From NCBI RefSeq assembly GCF_025628885.1, contig NZ_JAOTIF010000028.1, positions 1 to 64,000 on the forward strand: 64,000 bases of DNA, written 5' to 3'. Under the pieces are notes generated by a model. The model saw nothing but the letters and a program-made list of their open reading frames with translations, was not told the DNA's origin and ran no database searches. The position numbers were made by a program, and so were the translations under genes. Below, in pieces: positions 44,021 to 51,376 of the stretch. The stretch comes from Paraflavisolibacter caeni (GTDB lineage: Bacteria; Bacteroidota; Bacteroidia; Chitinophagales; Chitinophagaceae). How positions within the stretch are numbered: position 1 is the stretch's first letter; every line of letters begins with the position of its first letter.

Positions 44021-46207
44021 TTATTGGACAGTAATTTTCAGTGTCTGAGCAATATTGCCTGAAGAGTTGCCCAATTGCAGGATATAGTCTCCTGCCTCAA
44101 CATTCCAGTCCTTTTTTGATTCGTCGTAGAAAGCGAGATCAGCAACCTTCACATTTAACGTTACCGTCTTTGTCACTCCAGGTTGGAGAAATACTTTTTC
44201 AAAGGCTTTGAGTTCTTTGGCAGGACGCAATACCGTAGCCACGGGATCACTCACATACAACTGGGCGACTTCTGCACCATATCGTGTACCTGTGTTCTTC
44301 ACGGTAAATTGCACATGGATGACTTCATCTTTTCCATAAGTTGCCTTGTCTGTTGCAAGAGCACCCAACTCAAAACTGGTATAAGAAAGCCCATGTCCGA
44401 AGGGGAACTGTGGCGCAATTTTCTTTGTATCAAACCAGCGGTAACCCACTAGGATACCTTCTTCATAGTTTACTTTCAGGTCTCTGCCAGGGAAGTTGCC
44501 CAAAGCATGGGCGGGTGATTGTTCCAGGGAAACAGGCAGCGTGAAGGGCATTTTTCCGGAAGGATTCACTTTGCCGCTCAACACATCAGCCACCGCGTTT
44601 CCTGCTTCCATGCCCCCATACCATGCCCACACAATGGAAGGCACCCGGTTAACAATACCGCCCAGTTCCACAGGAGAACCGGCAATGATCACAACTACTG
44701 TATTTGGATTGACCTTGGCCACCTCGCGGATCAAAGTCTCTTGTCCATAAGGCAACCGCATATGTTGTCTGTCGAATGATTCGGTATCAAAATCGTGGTT
44801 CAATCCTGCGAAAATGATGGCGACTTCTGATTTTTTAGCAGCTTCAACCGCTTCATTAATTAACTTCCAATCCACTTTATCGGTGTTGGACTGCCCTGAA
44901 TTGCTTCCCTCTTTAAAAATGGATTGTTTTTCGTATCCCTGGGCGAAGTTGATCTGAACACTGTTTCCGAATTTCTTCTGGAGCGCTTCCAGCGGCGTTA
45001 CCTCGTATAAAGCTTTGATTTCTGAGCTCAGACCGCCGTTGCAATGTTTACGGGTAGCATTATCACCAATCACAGCCACCGATTTTAAGGTGTTGAAATT
45101 CAGCGGAAGCAGGTTATCGTTATTTTGTAGTAATACGGCCGCTTCAGCAGCAGAATTGTATGCAGCTTGCTGGTGCGCCGGCGTATTCATAACTCCTTTC
45201 TCGCGAGACTTGTCGCCCAGAACTTTGGTCTGCATCATCACACGAAGCACATTAGCTACTTTCTCATCTACTACCGACATGGGCACTTTCCCTTCCTCAA
45301 CTGCCTGAACCAACGGATTGGCAAAATACCATTGATCATAATCCTTAATATCGGTTCCCATTTCCAGGTCCAGGCCCGCCAAAGCGGCCTTGACTGTGCT
45401 GTGGGCCGCATCCCAGTCTGTCATCAGTACGCCTTTGAAGCCAAACTCCTTGCGGAGAATCTGGCGGTTGAGGTATTCGTTCTCAGAACACCAGTCACCA
45501 CGGAACTTATTGTAAGCAGCCATCACCGTCAAGACTCCCCCTTCCACAATGGCTGATTTGAAACCGGGCAAATAAATCTCCCGTAAGGCACGTTCACTCA
45601 TTAAGACATTTACAGTTCCCCGGTTTTCTTCCTGGTTATTGGCCAGCCAATGCTTCACACTTCCAGCAACGTCTTTTGATTGCAGCGCCTTGATGTATGG
45701 AACAGCCATTCTTGAAATCAGAACAGGATCCTCGCTGAGGTATTCGAAGTTTCGACCACACAACGGAGAGCGGATGATGTTAACGCCCGGACCTAATAAA
45801 ATATCTTTTCTGCGAAAGCGGGCTTCTTCACCTAACACAAGCCCACGCTCATAAGCGAGGGCGGGGTTCCAGCTGGCAGCAAGTGCCGTGCCCGGGGGAA
45901 AACAGGTGGCGGAATCATTCGTCCATCCGGAATAACCCCAATCATGCCTGTTTATTTCTGCCCGAACCCCATGCGGTCCATCAGACAACGCCCATTCGGG
46001 AATGCCAAGTCTTTTAACCCCCGATACATAAAACTTAGAGTTTGCATGCAGCAGCCCAACCTTTTCCCTGAGCGTCATCTTTTTTATTAAGGAGTGAATT
46101 TTTTGCTCCTGGATCGTCTCTTGTGTAATAGCTTTCTGAGCATGAACCGCACCAGTGTTCAGAAATACCAGTGCAAGTAGTTTAATAAGGTTCCTCCTGA
46201 TCTTCAT
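44021..46207 (-). CDS. GH3 beta-glucosidase/beta-xylosidase
   Basis: A 728-aa secreted GH3 enzyme with a signal peptide ending GAVHAQ. The (alpha/beta)8 domain contains LSDGPHGVRAEIN, VKHWLANNQEENRG and GVLMTDWDAAHS with nucleophile Asp (about residue 264). The alpha/beta-sandwich domain shows AGLNHDFDTESFDRQ (about 474), where the Glu is the candidate acid/base. A fibronectin III-like C-terminal domain (about 640-728) ends TLKITVQ. Beta-glucosidase action on deprotected gluco-oligosaccharides is the natural role in a xyloglucan pathway; beta-xylosidase is the alternative. It is the first gene after the promoter at 46242-46312. A relic of its last 60 codons sits at 12957-13150. Confidence 0.93.
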   Translation of the reverse strand: MKIRRNLIKLLALVFLNTGAVHAQKAITQETIQEQKIHSLIKKMTLREKVGLLHANSKFYVSGVKRLGIPEWALSDGPHGVRAEINRHDWGYSGWTNDSATCFPPGTALAASWNPALAYERGLVLGEEARFRRKDILLGPGVNIIRSPLCGRNFEYLSEDPVLISRMAVPYIKALQSKDVAGSVKHWLANNQEENRGTVNVLMSERALREIYLPGFKSAIVEGGVLTVMAAYNKFRGDWCSENEYLNRQILRKEFGFKGVLMTDWDAAHSTVKAALAGLDLEMGTDIKDYDQWYFANPLVQAVEEGKVPMSVVDEKVANVLRVMMQTKVLGDKSREKGVMNTPAHQQAAYNSAAEAAVLLQNNDNLLPLNFNTLKSVAVIGDNATRKHCNGGLSSEIKALYEVTPLEALQKKFGNSVQINFAQGYEKQSIFKEGSNSGQSNTDKVDWKLINEAVEAAKKSEVAIIFAGLNHDFDTESFDRQHMRLPYGQETLIREVAKVNPNTVVVIIAGSPVELGGIVNRVPSIVWAWYGGMEAGNAVADVLSGKVNPSGKMPFTLPVSLEQSPAHALGNFPGRDLKVNYEEGILVGYRWFDTKKIAPQFPFGHGLSYTSFELGALATDKATYGKDEVIHVQFTVKNTGTRYGAEVAQLYVSDPVATVLRPAKELKAFEKVFLQPGVTKTVTLNVKVADLAFYDESKKDWNVEAGDYILQLGNSSGNIAQTLKITVQ

Positions 46208-46241
46208 TATTTGTTTATTTTTTGTAGTTGTATTGAAGCTG

Positions 46242-46312
46242 TAAAACTATCCTGACGCAGATTGATTGAGGTGCATCATTTGTAAATGATTGAGGTATGA
46301 AATGTTTCAACC
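46242..46312 (-). promoter_or_regulatory. Promoter upstream of GH3, resembling the GH31 promoter
   Basis: The minus-strand TAGTTTTA (46242-46249) lies 35 bp before the GH3 ATG. Sixty bases separate its shared GTAAAAC core from AATGTTTCAA on the plus strand (46301-46310), exactly the spacing between the corresponding elements of the GH31 promoter. The far element matches the GH31 one at about 15 of 19 bases (GGTATGAAATGTTTCAACC). The near repeat copy is not well conserved. Confidence 0.4.
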
Positions 46313-46355
46313 GGCTTGATTTTAAATAATTTTAACACAAGCAGAAGGCCTATAT

Positions 46356-46425
46356 AACTTTAATGACCACCTCATTATGATCATTGGCTCCAACAAAAAA
46401 GCCTTGAGCTTTCAAAGAAAAATTT
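46356..46425 (-). pseudogene. Relic of the start of a GH42 gene
   Basis: The minus strand reads LKAQGFFVGAN then DHNE, matching SLKAQGLYVGANYHPHDD at the signal cleavage site of the GH42 at 7637-9667. The DNA is also alike (ATTGGCTCCAACA and CCTTGAGCTTTCAAAGA shared). The frame ends after about ten unrelated residues. The relic overlaps the terminator hairpin. Confidence 0.7.
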
Positions 46426-46440
46426 GAAAGCTCAAGGCTT
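46393..46440 (-). terminator. Strong rho-independent terminator after GH44
   Basis: A perfect 16-18 bp stem, AAGCCTTGAGCTTTCAAA with TTTGAAAGCTCAAGGCTT, with a short AT-rich loop, followed on the minus strand by six T. It closes the GH44 unit 23 bp after its stop codon. Confidence 0.9.
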
Positions 46441-46462
46441 AAAAGGAATGTAACTTTCTATT

Positions 46463-48790
46463 CTAGTTCACTTTAATCACCTTAAATGATTTCAACCAGT
46501 TCACCCCATGTACCTGAACTACATACATACCTGGTTTCAGGGAAGTTCCCATAGTCATGAAGTTTGAAACTGCTGAATGCTCTATAGTTTCCACCTGCTT
46601 GCCCATCATGTCAGAAATTGTAATGCGTAATACATCATCAGGGTTGCCAACTTTAAGACTAAAACTGGATGAGAATGGATTTGGATATAACTCTATCTGA
46701 GATTTTGGTTCGCTGGATGATGTAATGTCAGTTGTCTTTTGAATATTTGCCAAAGTGCTTTGGGTATTTGCCAAAGTGTTTATCGTCCAAACCTGATTAT
46801 TATTACTGCTTTTTTTCCATTGACCTAAATCTGAACCATCGGCTGTTCTACCCAGACCATCTATATATTGCCCGGTAGCACGGTTTTTAAACTTCATGTC
46901 AGTGCCTGTAGGTACCTGCAACCATTCCTGGTTCGGACTAGTGCTGGCAACTTTTTGAACTACAACTGCACCATTGTTTGTACTGCCATTGCCATCAAGG
47001 TATAAGCTTGAAGCACGGTTTTTAATTTTCACATAACTTCCTACAGACTCTATAACCCATTGCTGTGCCTCACTGCCGCTGTTACTCCACTGACCTGCGT
47101 TAGATCCGTCAGTGTTTCTGGACATACCGTCAATCAGCAAACCGGTAGCCTTGTTAGTAATTGTAACATAGGTAACCGGGGCCGGGGTTGTTGTGGCTTT
47201 AACCAGCAGAATGGCCGTAGTAGAGAGTGCCGGTACAGTTAGGGTGAGTGAATTTGAATTTACCGCTACTGTGCTTTCTTTCAGTGCATTTTGCGTATGC
47301 GATACAAAGGTCTCTGTTGACGGCAATGATGACAACTGCAATGTTTTGTAATTGCCATTGGCAACATTGAAGTTGCTTAAATTGATGGTAGCCGTGCGGG
47401 AAGCGCTCATGTCACGATTCACCAGTATCACCGTTAAAGAGTCGGCATTCTCATTTATGGAGGAGTATGCAGATACCGTATTCTCCAAAGAAGAAGTACT
47501 TAAAACACTATATTTTTTTGCATTCCTGCTAAAGAGGTGCAATGTTTCCCACATGCCGGTAGCCCAGTTCCATGGTGAAAATAATTCAACGCCATTGTTT
47601 GCAAATGTACCCAGATGCGAAGCATAGATAACCGATTCAAGATTTGGATTGCTACTTGACATGGTACCCCATTCACTTACGCCCGCTGTTATGCCATGGT
47701 TTGCACCAAAATGTTCGTTCAACCAGCCGTCGATGCGCTTGAAAATATATTGTTTGGTAAGGGAGGGATCCCATCCGCCGGTACTTGTTCTAATACCGTT
47801 TGAACCAGGATAATCATAGGTCGTATCATAGTAAATCCGGTGTCCTTGCAGTGCCGCAGCATCATCATTATTATACCAGGGGTAATTGTGAATATCTAAT
47901 ACATCTACCAGTTTGATACCGGTTGCCTTATACTCATCGCCAAGGCGTTTGATGAAATACTCAATCCAGGAATAATACCGGCCATTGATGTATATACTTT
48001 CATTTGACCATTTGTACCACTGCCATTCAGAGGTGGCAACAGGTCCACAAAGTTTGATGCCAGGATATAGAGCTATCGCTTTTTTCGCTAATTCTATGTA
48101 GCGATCCATGAATGCAGAGGCAGAGATCAACGTTGGCATAGCATAATCATGCGTACCATTCCATATATCTACCTCGTTATCCATATTCCAGTATACGAAC
48201 TGGTTTTTGTTGAGCCCTAAGCCGCCGGCTCCAAACCAATGGTTCAGGATTCCTACGGAAGAATCGGCTGGCCATGGCTGTGTAAACAAAGTCATGTCTC
48301 CATCCACCAAAGCCTTAGTGCCGCCGTTTGGATCAGGTGTACCGCCGCCGGCTAAATTCTGACCGACACCGGACCAATACTGCGATTGGTTGTATGCCCA
48401 GTCGTTGAAGTTGTTGTTGGTGTTGGATGCTACTCTGCCTAATAACTGAAAAGCAAACATGCCCTGCATGTCTGGAAAATTGGAAGCAACATTTTGTGCC
48501 ATGGCATCCCAGTCAACACTGTAAACATTGTTGTACCAATCGGGATGTACCGTAATTTTTTTACGCCAGTTGTAACCTGTTGCATTATTGCCACCGTTCA
48601 TCCTGGTAAAACGCAAACCTGCGTCTTTATAAAATTGTAACGGCTTGTCAAACCAATCGTTCTTGCCATATATGTATGGTGAAATCAAACGCTTGTTCTG
48701 CGTTGCATTTACTGAAATATTTACGTTCTGTGCAAAGGCTGTATAAAGCGTCATATGGCACAACAACAGCAAGATGATTTTTTTAATCAT
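46463..48790 (-). CDS. GH44 endo-glucanase/xyloglucanase with ricin-type lectin and type IX secretion tail
   Basis: A 775-aa modular enzyme with a signal peptide ending YTAFAQ. The GH44 barrel (about residues 25-500) has RLISPYIYGKNDWFD, FVYWNMDNEVDIWNG (about 203, acid/base Glu) and ITAGVSEWGTMS (about 373, nucleophile). Known GH44 enzymes cut beta-1,4-glucan and xyloglucan backbones. A beta-trefoil ricin-like lectin (about 535-685) has three repeats with QQW, NQEW and NQVW motifs. The last 75 residues are a type A T9SS sorting domain (IELYPNPFSSSFSLKV..SFKVIKVN), so it is exported by type IX secretion and probably anchored or released. It sits alone between a captured GH31-type promoter and a strong terminator. 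Its ATG overlaps the stop of the GH51 relic. Confidence 0.88.
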   Translation of the reverse strand: MIKKIILLLLCHMTLYTAFAQNVNISVNATQNKRLISPYIYGKNDWFDKPLQFYKDAGLRFTRMNGGNNATGYNWRKKITVHPDWYNNVYSVDWDAMAQNVASNFPDMQGMFAFQLLGRVASNTNNNFNDWAYNQSQYWSGVGQNLAGGGTPDPNGGTKALVDGDMTLFTQPWPADSSVGILNHWFGAGGLGLNKNQFVYWNMDNEVDIWNGTHDYAMPTLISASAFMDRYIELAKKAIALYPGIKLCGPVATSEWQWYKWSNESIYINGRYYSWIEYFIKRLGDEYKATGIKLVDVLDIHNYPWYNNDDAAALQGHRIYYDTTYDYPGSNGIRTSTGGWDPSLTKQYIFKRIDGWLNEHFGANHGITAGVSEWGTMSSSNPNLESVIYASHLGTFANNGVELFSPWNWATGMWETLHLFSRNAKKYSVLSTSSLENTVSAYSSINENADSLTVILVNRDMSASRTATINLSNFNVANGNYKTLQLSSLPSTETFVSHTQNALKESTVAVNSNSLTLTVPALSTTAILLVKATTTPAPVTYVTITNKATGLLIDGMSRNTDGSNAGQWSNSGSEAQQWVIESVGSYVKIKNRASSLYLDGNGSTNNGAVVVQKVASTSPNQEWLQVPTGTDMKFKNRATGQYIDGLGRTADGSDLGQWKKSSNNNQVWTINTLANTQSTLANIQKTTDITSSSEPKSQIELYPNPFSSSFSLKVGNPDDVLRITISDMMGKQVETIEHSAVSNFMTMGTSLKPGMYVVQVHGVNWLKSFKVIKVN

Positions 48791-48792
48791 TT

Positions 48793-48905
48793 CTTTTGTT
48801 TTTTTTAAATGTTTGCAATCGGATTATAGTTATTAAATCTCCTGGAAATGAGTGGCCAATTACATTTCCCGGAAATTTCAAAACTCCTGTTTTAGGTAGG
48901 ATCGT
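48793..48905 (-). pseudogene. Relic of the GH51 C-terminus
   Basis: The minus strand reads LPKTGVLKFPGNVIGHSFPG then DLITIIRLQTFKKNK, matching the end of GH51 at 9989-12406 (SPKTENVKFSGTKIILSFPG, NSLTILRLQTFYKPK). Its TAA overlaps the GH44 start in ATGATTAA, so translation of GH44 could be coupled to any read-through of this piece. Confidence 0.82.
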
Positions 48906-48939
48906 AAGGCAGGTGTGCGCAAAGAACACATCATGTAAA

Positions 48940-49062
48940 AACCGGATCGCTAAAAAAAACAATCCTGTCTTTTGTCTGGAGGCAGTATGGAGGAGGTGCT
49001 GCCCGTAAGGCATTAAAAACGGAGGTACACAAGAAGTGAAGCAGGTACAGTTGGGTTTTCAT
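48940..49062 (-). pseudogene. Relic of the GH31 N-terminus
   Basis: From an ATG at 49062 the frame encodes about 40 residues ending SDPVFT-stop, including FNALRAAPPPYCLQTKDRIV. It matches the GH31 start at 22070 (LCTLVFNVLLAEPPSYIQTK, IVFTDPVFTG). After the stop the sequence passes into the GH51 relic with about 35 bp of unmatched DNA between. Confidence 0.85.
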
Positions 49063-49093
49063 ATGTAGCAATCTTTCGGTTAAAATAATGCAG

Positions 49094-49160
49094 TAAAGCT
49101 ATTCCTGTATTGTTTGGAATAAGGGAGTCAAATGTTGCAGACTATGGCATAAAATGTTGC
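49094..49160 (-). promoter_or_regulatory. GH31-type promoter copy upstream of GH44
   Basis: A near copy of the GH31 promoter: two TGCAACAT-type repeats 22 bp apart (plus strand ATGTTGCAGACTATGGCAT, then AAAATGTTGCAAAG) and a minus-strand TAGCTTTA at 49094-49101. The 60-bp spacing is preserved, and similarity runs from about 49063 to 49182. It is the only promoter-like sequence seen before GH44. Confidence 0.55.
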
Positions 49161-49243
49161 AAAGAGGTGGTTGTCAATAGGGCATAACACTTATATACAG
49201 CTGTAAAATGTTATATGATAACCTATTTTAAGGGTATTGTTGT

Positions 49244-49278
49244 TACTGTTTCAGTGGCCGTTGGCAACTGAAACAGTA
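49244..49278 (-). terminator. Hairpin after the GH42 at 49290
   Basis: TACTGTTTCAGT and ACTGAAACAGTA pair perfectly over 12 bp around an 11-base loop, 12 bp past the GH42 stop. There is no T-run, so it may be a transcript-end stabiliser or a weak terminator. Confidence 0.55.
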
Positions 49279-49289
49279 TGTATTACGGA

Positions 49290-51374
49290 TCACTCACTCC
49301 AAACCAATACGCCGGCAGGTTTCAATTCTTTTTCACCAACATGGATCTTAGCTTTAGCTGGTAAATTCATTGTATAATTTTCGGAAGAATAGTTTACAGC
49401 AATATTGAAGCCGTCACGCCAGTAGACGTACACTCCTTTCGGATAATCTTCTGTGGTTGCACCTGTTCCTTGATACGTATTTCGCAATACATCTTTTTCA
49501 AGTTTCGAATCATCGGTATCCACGCCAATATAGGTTACAGTGCCTTTGCCCACCTTGTGTCTTACCACGGCAGCTTTGCCTTTATAGAACTGGTTATCAT
49601 AAGTGGCCAATACTTCCGTGTTGTTACCAGGTTCCAGCAAATCAGCCCAATTGTTCCACTTGTAATGTGCTGAATTCATTTGCACATCCCCGTTAGCATA
49701 AGCCGAAAGCATATCCGTTGCCCTAATATGAGCCCCGATCAGCCCTGATATTGGAACGGCGGGTTCTGCTTCCCAGAAATGCCCCAGACGATTCTTTGTG
49801 GCCGTACGGCAGGTAATAATCAAATGCCCTCCTTTGGTCACATAATGCTCCCATTTCTTCACTAAAGCAGAATCGGCCATTTCGTAAGCAGGCACAATCA
49901 AAAATTTGTATTTGGAAAAATCCGCTGATTCAGAGATAATGTCTGTCGGAGCGCCCAGGGATTTTGTCAATTCCATGAACTTAACAGGATAGTTCCAGGC
50001 ATCCCATTGCCAGGTTTGTTTTTGCCTGTCAATCGTCCAGTAATTTTCGAGGTCCCAAAGGATGGCCGTAGATCTGGCTGCGATTTTTTCCGGCATTTTG
50101 ACACCTGGCTTATATTGTTTACGCAGTTCTTTTATTTCCTTCATAAACTGCATGTAATCCTCACCTCCCGGCGATGGGGTTACCCCGTCCGTCAGCATAA
50201 TGCCGGCATGATACTGCTCGGAGCCGTACAAAATCTGGCGGAAACGGTAAGAACATGCCAGTTTGCCACCTGCCGCAAAGGTGTGGTACAGCCACATACG
50301 TACAGTACCCGGCATAAGAAGAGGATTGTAACCACCCCAGTTAACCGGGCCTGGTTGTATTTCCATCACCCCCGATACACCACCGACTGATTTGTAATAC
50401 TCAGAAGCAAACAGGATTGGTTTGCTGTCTCCCAGTCTGAACCCCTGTTCGCCTATGTTGTCGCTGCCACCATTGGGATAGGCTGTATAGGCAGCAAAGT
50501 CAAGCTTTTTGGTTCGTCTTGCGTCAGCACCAGGTGAGATGGCTGTGTAGTTGGTGGTAATGTATTGGTCTTCGAAAATATATTTTCGTAATATGCCGGC
50601 CTGAATGTCCAGAAAATCGGCCTGGCTATCTGCCAGATACCTTTTAAAATCGAGTAATGCATGGGGGTTATTTCCCCACCATCCTACCAAACTGGTATTA
50701 GGGATGATCACCTCCTCGAAGCTATTGAACCACTGGCTCCAAAAAGCTGCTCCCCAAGCCAGATTCAAAGCATCAACAGTTTTATACTTGTTCTTTAACC
50801 ACGCTCTGAAAGCTTCCTGTGATGAAGGACTATAATCAGGGATTGCCGGCGGCTCATTATCGATTTGCCAGCCTGTCACATGTTCATTTTGCCCGTATCG
50901 TTTTGCTATTTCCGTTACGATCCTTTCAACAAACATGCGGTATTTGGGGTTTGTGATAGAACCTAAGCCTCGTGTACCATTTTCACCACGGATATAATTG
51001 CCGTCCATTCTATAGGTTTCGGGATAGTTCACACGCATCCATGCCGGAGGAGTGGCCGAAGGCGTACACATCACAACCTTCAGGTTATATTTAATACAGA
51101 GGTTCACAACTTTGTCCAACCAGGCAAAATCATACTTTCCTTCTATGGGTTCCATTTTAAACCAGGCAAATTCGGCCAGGTGTACAAACTCAAAACCCAT
51201 GTTGCTTATCTTCTTAATATCCCGTTCCCACTGATTTTCATTCCAATGTTCGGGATAATAATAAATACCTGTTGTGATCAATTCCTTTTCAGGAAAAAAC
51301 CGGTTGAATGCCTGAGATCTTGCTGTGAACCCTGTAAACATCAGAATTGCACAGAGTACTGATATCCTGATCAT
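49290..51374 (-). CDS. GH42 beta-galactosidase-like glycosidase
   Basis: A 694-aa secreted GH42 enzyme with signal peptide (RISVLCAILMFTGFTARSQA). The barrel starts TGIYYYPEHWNENQWERD, a classic GH42 N-terminus. GWQIDNEPPAIPDY (about residue 173) holds the acid/base Glu and LFASEYYKSVGG (about 323) the nucleophile. A flavodoxin-fold B domain (KWEHYVTKGGHLIITCRTA) and a small C-terminal domain follow. It is more typical of characterised GH42 beta-galactosidases than the divergent GH42 at 7637-9667. It begins 3 bp after the GH2 stop, so the two are almost certainly co-transcribed and may act in sequence on galactosyl side chains. Confidence 0.92.
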   Translation of the reverse strand: MIRISVLCAILMFTGFTARSQAFNRFFPEKELITTGIYYYPEHWNENQWERDIKKISNMGFEFVHLAEFAWFKMEPIEGKYDFAWLDKVVNLCIKYNLKVVMCTPSATPPAWMRVNYPETYRMDGNYIRGENGTRGLGSITNPKYRMFVERIVTEIAKRYGQNEHVTGWQIDNEPPAIPDYSPSSQEAFRAWLKNKYKTVDALNLAWGAAFWSQWFNSFEEVIIPNTSLVGWWGNNPHALLDFKRYLADSQADFLDIQAGILRKYIFEDQYITTNYTAISPGADARRTKKLDFAAYTAYPNGGSDNIGEQGFRLGDSKPILFASEYYKSVGGVSGVMEIQPGPVNWGGYNPLLMPGTVRMWLYHTFAAGGKLACSYRFRQILYGSEQYHAGIMLTDGVTPSPGGEDYMQFMKEIKELRKQYKPGVKMPEKIAARSTAILWDLENYWTIDRQKQTWQWDAWNYPVKFMELTKSLGAPTDIISESADFSKYKFLIVPAYEMADSALVKKWEHYVTKGGHLIITCRTATKNRLGHFWEAEPAVPISGLIGAHIRATDMLSAYANGDVQMNSAHYKWNNWADLLEPGNNTEVLATYDNQFYKGKAAVVRHKVGKGTVTYIGVDTDDSKLEKDVLRNTYQGTGATTEDYPKGVYVYWRDGFNIAVNYSSENYTMNLPAKAKIHVGEKELKPAGVLVWSE

Positions 51375-51376
51375 CG

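Noticed and set aside
48783-49013. 76-codon minus-strand frame before GH44 as a real small gene
   Set aside because: Its second half is the GH51 C-terminal relic and its first half is an out-of-frame reading of the GH31 relic, so it is better explained as fused debris. Coupled translation into GH44 remains possible.
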